A DNA stretch of 64,000 nucleotides, taken from assembly GCF_000143415.4 (NCBI RefSeq), contig NW_003314293.1, positions 346,957-410,956 on the forward strand. Reading direction: 5' to 3'. Position numbers and translations under genes: made by a program. The notes beneath the pieces were generated by a model. That model had not been told where the DNA came from and made no database searches. It worked only from the letters and a program-made list of their open reading frames with translations. Positions 1-12,500 of this stretch are shown here, one piece after another. Origin of the DNA: Selaginella moellendorffii (lineage: Eukaryota; Streptophyta; Lycopodiopsida; Selaginellales; Selaginellaceae). Position 1 is the stretch's first letter; every line of letters begins with the position of its first letter.

Positions 1-781
1 ATATCATAGGTGGGAAGTTTTATTAGTGCTCCACTATACAAAGTCTTATATTGTCATGATTTGATACTACCAATGGAGTTGAGTTTACCTTGGTAATTGT
101 TAAGAGCTATTGATCTTAAGTTTTAGGATCAGTATTTTATGAGCATTCTTCCACTTATCCAAGTAGAGTTTCTTGAACATTTGGGCCATATACAAGTGGG
201 ACAACAATGGTGCTACAATCCTATCATCATCCACTTGTGGAGTACAAAGTAAATGACTTAGTGTTAGTCTATTTTCCCAAATTTATGATATATAGTTTAT
301 CTAAGGTATTCCTTGCTTAGTGGAAGAGACTGTATCAGATGTTGCGGCAAGTTGGACTACAAAATTATGAGGTTTGGCATGATATTTAATAGGCTAATCC
401 TCTAAAAATTATGCATATTCAATGGTTAAAATGCCTTGTATAAAGGGATTAAGAATAATTGATACCACATATAGATTCACTGATGCCTCCTTTTGATGTT
501 CCTCCACATCCTGGCTCATCCATAAGAGAATTGTAATTATCTTCCATCATTTCGAGAGAAGGGGATGATATGAGGTCTAAGTGTATCACTATAACGTCGT
601 ATATTAATATTAATATAGTAGGATTTTTATAGCTATCGGATTGGTTTAATCAAGATCACTCACTCTTGTATATAAGTTAGGGTTTTTGGGCTAATTGATA
701 TACATATTTTTGTATTTCATTTCTATATTCTAATTGATATACACATTTCTATATTCCATTTTCATATTCCATACACTCACA
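1..781 (+). mobile_element. Decayed Ty3/gypsy copy C: 3' end of pol plus 3' LTR (partial)
   Basis: The sequence aligns base for base, with many C-to-T and G-to-A changes, to the integrase C-terminal part of element A (A positions about 35260-35835). It then runs through a decayed polypurine tract (555-566) into an LTR at 569-781. The LTR keeps the family start (TATGAGG for TGTGAGG) and the end CACTCACA. It is 213 bp rather than 175 bp because an internal stretch of about 38 bp ('gctaattgatatacatattt' and following) is duplicated. No reading frame survives. The 5' part lies outside the window. Confidence 0.85.
569..781 (+). repeat. 3' LTR of gypsy copy C
   Basis: Matches the 175-bp LTR of element A (30999-31173), with a 38-bp internal duplication and heavy AT drift. 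The CACTCACA end is intact. Confidence 0.8.
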
Positions 782-939
782 GAACTATTATAACAGGTAT
801 TTATAAATCATTATTCATGATGCTTAATTTTAGAAATAAAATTAACTAAAATAAAACTTATATCTAAACCACTAACTTACATATTCACTAGAGATATCAA
901 AATAAATTAAATTAAATTATAAAAACTTTTTATTAAAAT

Positions 940-1114
940 TTAACATACTAAGTATATAATTATGATGCCATATATTAATATTAGCATGGTGGGATTTTTA
1001 TACCTGTTAAACTGGTTTCAATTCAAACCATTCACTCCTATATATAAACTAGGATTTTTGGGCTAATTAATATGCATATTTTTATATTCCATTTCCATAT
1101 TTTATACACTTACA
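940..1114 (+). repeat. 5' LTR of gypsy copy D
   Basis: Aligns over about 175 bp to the LTR of element A. The first dozen bases are poorly conserved and the end is ACACTTACA. The sequence after it (ttgatggagg) matches the primer-site region of A. Confidence 0.75.
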
Positions 1115-3890
1115 TTGATGGAGGTGAAAGACAACTTTGATTGTCTCTAGGAAGTGCTTAGTTTTGGGATTATGGTTTAAATATAACTTTTGCATTGTTA
1201 AATGTAACTTTTTTGTAACTTTTTTTATTTTATATTTCTTTTTCATTCATTTTTATGGCAGAGCAATAGCCTCCTCCTCCTTTAACTCTAGAGTAATAAT
1301 TGATGCAATTGCTTAATGTTATATGGTTGCAATTGAATAATCAAACTCAGCTAATAATGGTATTTATAGCGTAATACAACTCCTCCTATTGTTTAATCAC
1401 TTTATAGTGATTATTACCTATCATTCTTATGATGATGCTCAACATTTATATAAGTTTCCCACATGTCTCTAAGAGACGGCATTATAGTGGTACAATAGTT
1501 TGACCCTAACTCTTGTGCTGATTGGAGCATTCTCCTATGCACATTTGGACATGTTTATGATTATAATAATGTTTTCCAACAATTGCATCATCTTTGTCAC
1601 AAGCTATTTGAGTCAGTGATATAATTTGGAATTTGCCTTTTGTTTTATGCGGAGTCAAATATGTTAGAGTGAATCAAGTTAGGAATGGTGTGGCCAATAG
1701 TTTGTTAAAAATCTTGTAGGACTTGTATATGCAGTTGCTCCAACCACTTTTGACAATGCTTTTTAATTAATATAATATTATGAAATATCATCTCTTTCAA
1801 TTATCGTTACACACCTTTTATCTCCACTTCTTGTGGGAAATAGTTCTATTCCAATGGAGGTTGATACTATTGTTGCTTATGTTCAAGAACAAGGGCGATA
1901 ATATGGTTATGAGAAACTTGTAAATATTCTAAAATTCCCAACTCTGAAGTGTGTCAATAATATGCTATATTTTATAGGTAAGGTGTAATATCTCAATATT
2001 TTTGTTGATCATCTTTTTGATCATACCGCACTATTATAAGTATTATTGAAGTGGTCAATATCATCTTTCATATAGTCTATAAAGGCAAAGAGTTGTTGAT
2101 GACTCTTGTAGTTTTGGTGTATCCTGACTACATTTGATTTTTTATTTTACATATAAATGTTTTTTATATTAGTTTTGGAAGTGTGTTGATGAAAAAGAGC
2201 TTAATTATGCTTAATCAATGCCATCCTATTGCATATATCAATTATACTTTACAACTAACAGAGATGAACTACTCCACAATAAATAAAAAGTGTTTAGTAG
2301 CAATTTAGAGTTTCAAAAAGCTTTATGCATATTTGTATGGTCCTCAGACATTACTATAAAGTGATCATGTTGCAATTACCTTATTAATGAAGTGAAAGAA
2401 CTTTGTTGGTTGTACTGCTCGATAAGCCTTGAAATTTCAAATATAGAATTTTTAAATTGTTCATCATTTGGGGAATTTTATAGCTGATATTGATACTCTT
2501 TCTTGAACTCCTCCCTTCATTCTCTTCTCTTGTTCTTCACAAGCTTAATGTTTCAGTATTAGTGGATTTTCTGAATAAAGATTCCTTTATCAACAATTGT
2601 TGTATATAATGTTTAAGGTGTAGAGTAAGATTTACCTTCTCTTGACAACATTCATGAAGCTCAAAAGGTTGAGCTGTGGATCTGAAAGTTTCATGAGAAG
2701 TTTGACAATCTTGCATACTTACTAATGAATTGTTATTTTGATATTTACACTCTCAATATCACCTTATAGATAGCCTTCTTTATTTTATTGGGATTAATTT
2801 TGATGATCATTTATGGTTGGTGGTGCCTTCAATATTTATTTTATGCTTTCTCTATGCTTATCATGACTCTCCTATTCAAGGCAGGCATATAGGACATTAG
2901 CGTATGACTAAAAAACTACATAAGTCTTTCTATTGGCCAAAAAAATAACATTATATTATCTAGTATGTGTTGTGTTTAATGCCAAATTTATAATACTCCC
3001 CCTTATGTTGTAAAAGGATGGTTAGAGTCAATTGTAATTTCCTGTCTATAGTTGACTATTTGCAATGAGTATGTCATTATTGCCTTTGACTATTTGACTC
3101 ATTGGGTGGAAATTAGTGCTCTTACTAATATGTTAGCAATTGTTGTTGAGTACTTCCTTCTCAATCAAGCAGTGTTCAAACATTCCTATTTAAAGTAAAT
3201 TCTTTCGAATAATGATTTTGCATTTATGGCTGAAGCATTTTATGTTTTAATGTATCAATTGGGGATATGCTATACTTTCATGAGTATTTATCATCCATAG
3301 ATAGATGACTTGATAAAATGACTTGTTCGAATCTTGAAAAGGATGATTATAAAGTACGTGAAGTTTCAGCATTTAAATTAGGATGGTTATTTGCCATATT
3401 TTTAGTATACGTATGTCATAAGGAAGAGAGTTTTATTAGTGTTGCACTATATAAACTCCTATATGGTCATAATCCAATACTACTAATAAAGTTGAATTTA
3501 TTTTCATGATTACCATGAGTTGTAAATACTAAGTTCTGGGATCACTATTTAATAAATATTCTTCTACTTGTTTGAGTAGAGTCTATTGAACACTTAGGCT
3601 ACATATAAATACAAAAACAAAGGCTCTACAACTCCTATCATGATCTACTTATGAAGTATAAAATGAATGACTTGGTGTTAGTTTGTTTTTTCCATCTTTG
3701 GGTATGTGGTTTGTTTAAGGGGCTTCTTGCTAAATTATAAATATGTAATTAAATGCTTTATCCAAAGAGATCATAAATAACTAACACCATTTACAGATTC
3801 ACTAATGCCTCTTCTTGATGTTCCTCTAAATCCCATTCTTTCAGCTAAAAAACTTTAATTACCTTTCATCCTTCCAAAAGGAGGGGATGA

Positions 3891-4045
3891 TATGAAGTCC
3901 AATTGTATAGTTATGATGCCATATATTAATATTAATAAGGTTGGATTTTGAAATTGATTTCAATCTGGACCACTCAATCTTATATATAATGTAAGGGTTT
4001 TGGGCTAATTAATATGCACATTTCTCTATTCCATTTCCATTCACA
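3891..4045 (+). repeat. 3' LTR of gypsy copy D
   Basis: Starts TATGAAGTCC after the purine tract gaggggatga. It keeps the family block 'cacatttctctattccattt' and is about 20 bp shorter than the intact 175-bp LTR. Confidence 0.75.
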
Positions 4046-4753
4046 TATTTAATATTAAGTTAAATTATTTAAGTCTTATATAAGAGAGATATCATATCTT
4101 TAATATCAAAAACTAAAGATATACAAAGTAAATATCTATATCATGTATATATCTATATTACATTAGTTTTTAGTATTTTCTAATGTTTAAATAAGAAAAT
4201 ATTAAATTTTATTTTTTTGAAATAATTTATTTACAATTATATTTAAATTTTTGAATATACTGTACTACATTTGTTAGATATGTATTTGTATTGTTTTAAA
4301 AATACTTTATTTATTTAATTAGAAGTGTCCAAGTTCCCAATCTGGGGTAAAACTTGCTTTGTGACTATGTTAGAGCTTTGGCAGCATAAGTTAATGCAAC
4401 CATTAGAGTTCCTAGAGAGCAACAATCGGTTCTTAACTTTGTGTAGTACATGTGCCAGCGGCCAAAGTCTGGGCAATCACAGTCCAGAGCGTCACATTGT
4501 ACACATTCCCAGTGGCACTGAAGATGATGAAACTGCTCAAAGGCGCATGAGATCTCCACGAGGGATAGATAGATCTGCATTGATAGAGCCTCAGAGTCAA
4601 GTCTTGTTGCTTCTTGCCACCTGACCTGACTTGTTTGTGAAGAGGACCAGCCGTCTTTCTGGGATGCCGTGGAAGGAGATTGTGTCTGGGTCGCATTGAA
4701 AATATAATTTAAAATAACGACGGTTTAGGGTTTAGTGGGGTTTAGGGTTTGGA
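4046..4753. other. Intergenic: AT-rich DNA, then unassigned sequence and EngA promoter
   Basis: 4046-4320 is very AT-rich with no recognisable feature. 4321-4700 has normal composition and short open frames on both strands, none resembling a known protein. 4700-4753 is the proximal promoter/leader of the EngA gene. Confidence 0.6.
4723..4750 (+). promoter_or_regulatory. Two telo-box motifs upstream of EngA
   Basis: TTTAGGGTTT occurs twice (about 4724-4733 and 4741-4750), ending just before the ATG at 4754. Such AAACCCTAA-type telo-boxes are common in plant promoters of translation and ribosome-biogenesis genes, which suits a ribosome-assembly GTPase. The functional assignment is an inference. 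Confidence 0.45.
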
Positions 4754-7105
4754 ATGAGGAGAGCGATCAAACGGCGGTTAGAATGGATGGCGCACCGGGT
4801 GAGTCCTTCTTCCTCGTTCTTCCTTCAAGCGCTAAATCTTCCCACTTGGCTCTGCTAAGGCCCTTCTAGACAACCGTGTCAAGCTCCAAACCCAAGCCAT
4901 TCACGGCGTTTACATCCGTCCAAGACCATCCCCAGCAGCTGGAAAGGTCGTTCTTCACGGCCAGCTTGGCCGCATTTCCTCGCTCCAGGGCAGTCCCGGC
5001 ACTTAATCCTAAGTTCAAGAGTGTGGATGTTTCGAGCGGGAAGGAAGAATCCATGCCCGAGAAAAGAGAAGAGAGCGACGAAGATGGAGCGCCCTCCTTA
5101 ACTTCTGGAGGACAGGATGAAGAAAAACTGGTCGACGATGAAGTTCCTCTGGCAAAGTCTGAGGAGGAAGAGATTCTCGAGGAAGGGATCTCGTTTGAGA
5201 AGATCGAGGAAGAGGCAAAGCGTGCTGTGGAGCCTATGCCGAGTGTGATCATCCTTGGAAGGCCAAATGTTGGTAAATCTTCGCTATACAACAGGTGAGA
5301 TGCTTCATTTTTCTCTTGGTTTTGGATCCGTCGGAGGTTCTCAAAATTTTCCTTGGCAGGCTTGTACACAGAAAAGAAGCCATCGTGTATGATACTCCGG
5401 ACAGCCATGTAACACGCGACATTCGCGAAGGCTCCGCAAAGCTCTCGGACTTGCGTTTCAAAGTTTTCGACTCGGCCGGGCTGGAAACCTCCGAAGAAGG
5501 CGAGACTGTTCTTGCGAGGACAACGGGATTAACAGCAACGTTTCTTCGAACTTGCCATGCCGCTCTCTTTCTGATCGATGGGAGGTGAAACTTTCCCTTT
5601 TCTTGTCCTCGCAGCAAAGCTTTAATATTTTTTCTGTTGTTTCTTTCAGGGCCGGTGTGAGCCCTCTGGACAAAGAGGCTGTCATGTGGTTTCGCAAACT
5701 CAACTTGAATCTCCCGGTTGTTTTGGTGGTGAACAAAGCTGAGAAAATCACAGGCGATCACCAGATAATGGCAAACATCGCGGAAAGCTATAGCCTCGGG
5801 CTTGGCGATCCTGTCCCGGTTTCAGCAGAAACTGGAGAAGGTTTGGCTGATTTGTTCCAACGTCTCCAGCCGATTTTGGATGCCGCAAAAGAAAAGCTCG
5901 TCGACGAAGAAGAAGGTGAGACGTTTCTTCTTCTCCTTGTTTTTCTAACTTGTGTTTATCGTTTTTGACAGAGGAAGAGAAGAGCTTAGGAGGCCAAAAG
6001 CCTCTGCGTCTTGCCATCGCTGGTCGAACAAACGTTGGGAAATCCACAGTGATAAACTCACTACTACGAAAAGAGCGAGTTCTCACGGGACCAGAGCCGG
6101 GGCTTACGAGAGACGCCATCACGATTGACTTTGAGTTTAACAAGAAGCCAGTGCGTCTGGTAAGCTAGCATCTTTCGTTTGTATAGAAATCCGTAACGTT
6201 CTTCTCTTCTCCAGGTTGATACTGCTGGATGGATTCAACGCTCCCAGCTGGAAGAAGGTCCCATGGCTCTCAGTGCTATGCTCGCTCGAAGAAGCTTAAT
6301 GACTGCTCATGTGGTGGCAATAGTACTCGACGCGCAAGAGGTTTTTCCTTTGTTTCTTTTCTCTCTGTGTGTGTGTGTGTGTCTTTTTTTTTTACCTTCT
6401 CACTGTTCTGTAACTTTGGATTGTAGATCGCACAGTCAAAGATGACACTTCGAAACTCCGAGGCAGCACTGGCACGATGGGTGACCGACGAAGGCCGCGC
6501 ACTTATCATCGTCGTGAACAAGATGGACGTTCTCAAAGGTCAAAAGAATGCCGACCTGAGGAAGAAACTCATGGAGGCAGTTCCCAAAGAAATCCAGCTT
6601 ACGCTTCCTCAGGTACTGGAGTGCTTCCTTAGGCTGCCATCTTTTTATGATGAGCATTCAACAGGTGCTTGGAGTTCCTATCATCTTTGTCTCAGCTCTC
6701 AAGGGGCGTGGAAGATCGACGATCATGAAGCTCGCGTTCGAGGCTTATGACAAGTGGTGTACGAGGGTGTCGACTCCGAGACTGAATCGTTGGCTTCACA
6801 AGGTTGGTTTTTCTTTTTTCTTTCCTTTTGTATGGCTTTGTTGGTGCGATCATGATTTGTTTCATCGCGATGTGTAGGTGCTTGCTCGACATCCCAAGAG
6901 AAAAGACGAGAAGAGAGCAAAGCCGAGGTACATAACGCAGGTGAAGGCCCGACCTCCAACCTTTGTATTGTTCGTGGCGGGATTTTACAGCCTCGAAGAT
7001 CACGAGCTTCGATTCATTTCCAACGCCATTCGCGAGGACTTTAACATGGGAGGAATCCCAGTTCGCGTTATCCAGCGAACCAAGAAAGAGCTAGAGGGTG
7101 TTTAA
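4754..7105 (+). CDS. Der/EngA-type double GTPase, probably organellar
   Basis: Nine exons are inferred: 4754-4798, 4870-5294, 5360-5584, 5650-5915, 5972-6159, 6215-6340, 6427-6612, 6665-6802 and 6878-7105, giving about 608 residues. Two Era-like GTPase domains follow each other. The first has P-loop GRPNVGKSS, switch motif DSAGLE and NKAEK in place of NKxD. The second has GRTNVGKST, DTAGW, NKMD and SALKG. A KH-like C-terminus ends in VIQRTKKELEG. This order is diagnostic of Der/EngA, a GTPase of 50S ribosome assembly. An N-terminal extension of about 140 residues (basic start MRRAIKRR, then an acidic linker) is absent from bacterial Der and suggests plastid or mitochondrial import. The start is chosen because it joins in frame to exon 2 and follows telo-boxes. 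The G4 motif of domain 1 is atypical (Glu for Asp). Confidence 0.9.
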
Positions 7106-7351
7106 CTGTGTATTATTCAAATAAAGTAGAAATTTAACTTAAGGGAGCTTTCTCACCCACCTTTAAATTAGAACTTTTAAATTAAAAGATTTTAATTTAG
7201 TTTAAATTTTTTATGCTATTCGAACTTTAACTAATGATAAGTTACCTTTAGTTTAAGAGGTCAATGATCATGAGATCCCCTACTTAGTGATTCGATTATA
7301 GTTAAAAACTCTACATTTGTTAGAGAAATTACGCACAAGATTACAAGTAGA

Positions 7352-8452
7352 TCACGAGGCATGCACAAACGCTGTTGCTGCCACTCCTATGGAGCTCGCG
7401 CTCTTGCTTTGTTGAGCCACTGTGAACCAGAAAATCACGGCGGCCCGCGAGTATAACACGCGCACCTGTTGCAAGACGAGGCTCCCCACCGTTTTCACAG
7501 CGCAAGTCCCTCCCACTATCCGCGTCTCGATCACGGACAAGCCATCGCTCTTGCCTGGGAGATGATGCGCTGCTAGGCCACCCGCAGTTGTGACGATCGG
7601 ACACGAGAGGTACTCGAGAGGATGCTCCTCACACTCGAGGGCGCAGCGATCCACCGTCAGGCTGCCACGCCTGTGTAGCAAGCAGCTCCCCAGCTCGGCT
7701 TTGATGGTCAGGTTGGCGATCTTGCCGTTTGCCGAGAAAACCAACGCGCTGCAAAGTGAGTGCTCGAGTTCGTTAGAAACAGGAAATCGAAGTTCTCGCT
7801 CGCAAAGGAGAAGAAGGAAATAAAAAAAAAACGACCTTTCGGAACCACTGGGGGAGATTAGCACCGTTTCCTCTGGAGAAGAGCCTCCACCCATCTAAGA
7901 ATCCAAATGCCAACAACAAAACGGGGTGCTCATACGTTGGAGAAAGAAGAAACTTGCAAAAATACCGACCAAGCACAGCGGCTTGTCAATGGCAACGTTT
8001 GCAACTGCGTGGACTTCTCCAGGCCCGATAAATATCGTGTCTCCGGGCCTGATGAGAAAGAGAGAAGAATCCATTAGAATCGCGAAAAGGATGAACTAGA
8101 AAACTCCCAGACCTGGCCGCATTGACGGCGTCTTGCAAAGTTGCAAACTCGCCCGACTGAATAAAAGAATTGTAACTAGAGTTAGCAGTGGCCGATTGAA
8201 CCCTCAGCCACATCCGGGAGTCGGCGATCAATTTGTGCCACCGGGAGCACACGCTCGCGGCATTGAAGCGATCTACACGAGCAGGAGCTTGGCATTGACG
8301 AAATCCCGGCGTGGGAAGACAAAATCTTCACCTGGAAATGGCGCCAGGAATCCCAGAACTCGCACCAGGCAGCCGTCGTCAAGGAGATTGATCGATGGCC
8401 GCCGCGATTCCTGCCCTCGCCCTCGCCTAGCGCTCCTCGAGCAGGGCAGCAT
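7352..8452 (-). CDS. F-box protein with right-handed beta-helix region, SKIP5-like
   Basis: Five exons on the minus strand: 8452-8332, 8272-8113, 8048-7970, 7894-7836 and 7748-7352, together 271 codons plus stop with consistent phases. An N-terminal F-box (about residues 25-70) runs from INLLDDGCLVRVLGF to CSRWHKLIADSRMWLRV. A pectin-lyase-like part follows, with ARPGDTIFIGPGEVH, KAELGSCLLHRRGSLTVD and HPLEYLSCPIVTT. This layout matches Arabidopsis SKIP5, an ASK1-interacting F-box protein expected to act as the substrate receptor of an SCF ubiquitin ligase; the substrate is unknown. An in-frame TAG upstream of the ATG fixes the start. It is divergent from the DUF3511 gene. Confidence 0.85.
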
Positions 8453-8553
8453 CGCCAAAATCACCAAACCCTAAAGGATGTGACTCGTCGCCCGGAATCG
8501 ATCCCCCTCCACCCGGTAAAATATTTGAAATAAAAAGTCTCGCGCGTACAAGA

Positions 8554-8559
8554 CACGTG
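8554..8559. promoter_or_regulatory. G-box CACGTG in the SKIP5-like/DUF3511 divergent promoter
   Basis: The core sits in ACACGTGGC, the ABRE/G-box form bound by bZIP and bHLH factors in plants. It lies about 100 bp upstream of the SKIP5-like ATG and 390 bp upstream of the DUF3511 ATG. The rest of the 500-bp interval (8453-8952) shows no supported gene. It includes AAACCCTAA just upstream of the SKIP5-like start. Confidence 0.4.
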
Positions 8560-8952
8560 GCGGAACGCTAGTGGTGCTCAAGCGATCGCTCGCCGGCCAT
8601 GCGGCTTGCCGCGTGCGTTACAAGGGTTAACCACGGGCAATGATCCACGCACAGTGATAGCTTTGTTAGCAGAAGAGTCGCGCGCTAGGGTTTTGTGTGA
8701 CGATGATCGCGACGGCGCTGGGGTCGTGAGGAGGATCGCGGCGTGGCTGGAGCGCAGATCTGCCCAGCTCCATGCGAAATTCGATCCATCGTCACTCCCT
8801 CGGATTTCTTCGGCGGCCGGAAGGTAATGGCTCCGATCCTTGGCTGGATTGTGGATTGGATCATCGATAACAGGGGGATTTCGGTGATTATCGCACAGAT
8901 CTGCGAGGAGCGGTGATCAGAGAGAGGAATCTGTGAGGGATTTCCATCAGCT

Positions 8953-9270
8953 ATGAACCGGGAGCTTGCGAACGATCGTGGTATGCACTACTACCACGAC
9001 GATTCTTACAGGAATTCCTCGGCGTCTCACTCGGCGCCCTCGTACTCGAGCGGCTACAACAATCCGGAGGCTGGGTACCAGATCAAGGAGCACAAGAAGA
9101 GCTCCAGCAGCCGATCGTGGGATTTCCGCAACGATCCGGAGATGAAGAGGAAGAAGAGGGTCGCGTCTTACAAGGTTTTCACGGTGGAAGGCAAGGTGAA
9201 ATCGTCGGTGAGGAATAGCTTCCGGTGGATCAAGAACAAGTACTTGGAGATGCGCTATGGATGGTTCTAA
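8953..9270 (+). CDS. DUF3511 family small basic protein
   Basis: A single-exon gene of 105 residues. The C-terminal half carries the family signature RKKRVASYKVFTVEGKVKSS, then RWIKNKYLEMRYGWF at the very end; the first part is Ser/Tyr/His-rich and probably disordered. DUF3511 proteins are short land-plant proteins of unknown function. Length and signature position fit the family, and no signal peptide or membrane segment is visible. The ATG at 8953 is the first in frame. A long leader region (about 8600-8950) with several small upstream frames precedes it, which could affect translation (inference). Confidence 0.85.
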   Translation: MNRELANDRGMHYYHDDSYRNSSASHSAPSYSSGYNNPEAGYQIKEHKKSSSSRSWDFRNDPEMKRKKRVASYKVFTVEGKVKSSVRNSFRWIKNKYLEMRYGWF

Positions 9271-9503
9271 GGAAAGAAAAAAGATGGTTTTGCTGTGGAA
9301 TTCTAAGGCAAAGGTCAAAAGTGTGATCTCTGGAATATCAAAGAATATTAAATTCTAACATCGTTAACGGAATAAACTTTTTAAGTTGCTGTATATTTCG
9401 TTTGAGTGGAAGGCATATTCTGGGTAGAGGTTTTGTATTTGGATTCGTTTGGCATATTCGTTGCTTATTTATACTCGCTTTGCGCACGCGAGGGAGGAGG
9501 GTT

Positions 9504-12500
9504 ATGGCGATTGGATGGCGCTCCGCCGTCGCGCTCGCGCTGCTACTGGCGCTGGAGGTAGGGATTTCGATTGAGCTCGATCGATGCTCGCTTCTTAGGG
9601 TAGAATGGGGGGTTTTGTGTGGCTAGAGCTGATTTTCGTGCTGTGTCCAGGGTTTGGGGCAATTTCCAGCGGCTTTGGCAGAGATTGAGAGTGTAAATGA
9701 TCGTCTAGAGACGAGATTGTAAGTCGGATTTGGATTGTAGAGCAGCAAAAGTTGATCTTTCTTCGCAGGACTAAGCATGCGAAAAATCACTGCGCAATGT
9801 ATGATGTTTGTGGACAACGAGAGGATGGAAAGGCGTTGAACTGTCCGATTTCGGTGCCTGCGGTCACGGTAAGTTTGTGTTCTCGTTTTTGTTTCTTGAT
9901 AAGTTTGATGGGATTGGTTGTTCTTTGCAGCCGAGTTCTTCGTTCTCTCACAAAGTCCAGAGCCTTTGCCCGACTATTACTGGAGATGTCTGTTGTACTG
10001 AGCAGCAGTTTGATATTCTCCGGAGCCAAGTTCAGCAGGTACGATGCACAAACTTTGGAGTTGCTTTGCTGCTACTCTTAAGTCGCGACTTTGGCAGGCT
10101 GTTCCTTTTTTGACTGGATGCCCTGCGTGCTTGAGGAACTTTCTTAATCTTTTTTGTGAGCTCTCTTGCTCTCCCGACCAGAGCCTGTTTATTAACGTGA
10201 CTTCTACGGTCCAGGTTCGTTTCGTTTCTATTTGTCTTTTGCCAACGAACAGTTTGCAGCAAAACTCTACGACGTCTACTGTAGACGGCATTGAGTTTTT
10301 CCTTTCCGAGGAGTTTGGAGTAAATCTCTTTAACTCCTGCAAAGATGTTCAATTTGGAGCTCTTAATACTCGAGCAATGGACTTTGTGGGTGGCGGAGCG
10401 AAAACATACAAAGGTATATTTTTTTTTCTCTCTTTGCATTTTTGGCTTGAGAACGGCTCTCTGTGTAGAGTGGCTTGCATTTATTGGCCGGCAGGCTGAT
10501 TTATATGAACCTGGATCACCTTATTACATCAAGTTCCACACGTCAGCTAACGAGTCCTCGCCAATGTCACTCCTCAACACGAAAATGTTTCCATGCTGGG
10601 ATGCGTCACTCTCTTGTTCGTGTGGCGACTGCCCGGGGGCCAAGGAATGTACAGAATCCTCTTTACCACCATCTCCTCAGAAGAACGCTTGTAGTGTCGA
10701 AATTGGCGGGACAAAGGTTCGCATCTTATCAGAAATTGTGCCCATCAGTATCAAGCGTTTTTCTCTTTCCAGATTCTATGTATAGACCTGGGGCTTGGAA
10801 TCTTATACCTTCTGTTATTAGTGGGAATTGTGGCTTGGCTATGGGTTACTACTCGTCGTTACGAAGAACCTTCTGACGGAGAGATTAGAGAGGAACTTTT
10901 GCAATCAGAAGAGACGAATGGGGTGGAAATTACCCCGGTTGAGGTGGTGCATTAATTCATGTTCTTCATCACCTCATGTTTTGTGTGTTGCAGGGACTGG
11001 AAAAGGACGAAACATCCACACCTGAATCTCATGAACCTGTTCTGGAAAAGTTTTTGTCGAGATGGTTCAGGTGCGAGCCTCGTGCTTTAATTTGTTTGTT
11101 GTCATAACCTTTTACGCTCGCCAGGTCGCAGGGAACGTGGATCGCTAGACACCCTGGTGTGGTTCTGCTTCTGTCGATACTCGTGACCATAATTCTGTGC
11201 ATTGGGCTTGTCAAAATGAATGTTGAAACGAACCCTGAAAACGTAAGCATTTCAGTCATTTTTTTGGGTTTTTTTTTTCAAACTCACATATTTCGTGCAG
11301 CTCTGGGTTAGTCCCGGGAGCGCAGCAGCGACAGAGAAAAAGTTTTTTGATACGGAGCTTACTCCTTTCTATAGAATTGAACAGGTAAACGTGAGCATCG
11401 CCTCATGCCTAATCATGCTTTGCGTTTTTAGCTGATCTTGGCAACCCTTCCGGATGAAAACGGAGTGTCTCCTCCTATTTTGACAGATGACAACCTTAAG
11501 CTTATGTTTGAAATCCAAAATAAGGTAAAAAATTATTAGATTTGTGCTCGCAGTAATTCATAAAAGCAGGTTGACGATTTGAGAGGAAACCTTTCTGGAA
11601 GAATGGTTTCTCTCCAAGATATTTGCATGAAACCTTTCGGAACAGTTTGTGCTACGCAAAGTGTTCTGCAGGTACGCAACTGTCTTCCCTGACTCTTAAT
11701 AATTTGTGTTGCTGCTGCAGTATTATAAGATGGACCGCCAAAAATTTGACGACGATGAGGGAGCGAGCCATGCGGCATTTTGCTTTGATGTAAACTTCTC
11801 CAAAAACTCGAGATGCTTCTGTTTCTCTAATATGCTTTTTTACTTGATTAATTTTTCTTTCAGCATTACTCGTCCTCGGAAAATTGTCTCAGTGCATACC
11901 AGTCGCCTGTGGATCCTAGTACAGCCGTTGGTGGTTTCGAAGGCACAAATTATACTCAGGTATAAAAATAACTTCGAGAGTGTTAATGATTTTCTCTGAA
12001 TACGTAGGCTACTGCGTTTGTTGTAACATATCCCGTCAACAATGCTGTGAGCAGCACCGAAGGTGCAAATGATGCTGCTATTGCCTGGGAGAAGGCTTTT
12101 GTGCGTTTGGCAAAGGTAAGGAACTTACCTCGATATATGTGTTCTATTCCATGAAATTCGCAGAAAGAGCTTCAGCAATTGGCAAGTTCACACAACTTGA
12201 CTCTCGCATTTTCGTCTGAGAGCTCTGTACAGTCCGAGCTAGAGAGAGAAAGTTATGCGGATGTTGTAACGATTCTTGTAAGTGTTTCAATGATGGATTC
12301 ATTTTCTTGAACAATGGCTTGCAGGTGAGCTATCTGGTTATGTTCTTGTATATATCCTTCACTTTGGGAGATTCATTACCAGAAGTTGCTCCGTTTTATG
12401 TCACGTCCAAGGTTGGTTTCGCGAAACTTTGACTCCAAATTAACATTGAGTTGCAGGTGTTTCTTGGTTTAGGAGGGGTTATCATTGTTGCATTCTCAGT

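Larger units (their letters stand above)
940..4045 (+). mobile_element. Decayed, internally deleted Ty3/gypsy copy D
   Basis: A 5' LTR (about 940-1114) is followed by a gag-like start at about 1255 that aligns to the gag of element A (31407 onward). Near 1905-1915 the alignment jumps from the end of gag straight to the late reverse-transcriptase region of A (about 33680). This removes roughly 1.5 kb with the zinc knuckle, protease and RT active site. RNase H- and integrase-like sequence follows, then a polypurine tract (about 3877-3886) and a 3' LTR (3891-4045). All frames are closed by stops. Most differences from A are C-to-T or G-to-A, so the copy is old and inactive. Confidence 0.85.

Noticed and set aside
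3318-3509. 63-residue frame in the decayed gypsy copy D
   Set aside because: It is the out-of-context remnant of the integrase region (LLYGHNPIL motif), not a gene.
4325-4696. Short overlapping open frames on both strands
   Set aside because: None resembles a known protein, they overlap each other antisense, and no splice continuation is apparent.
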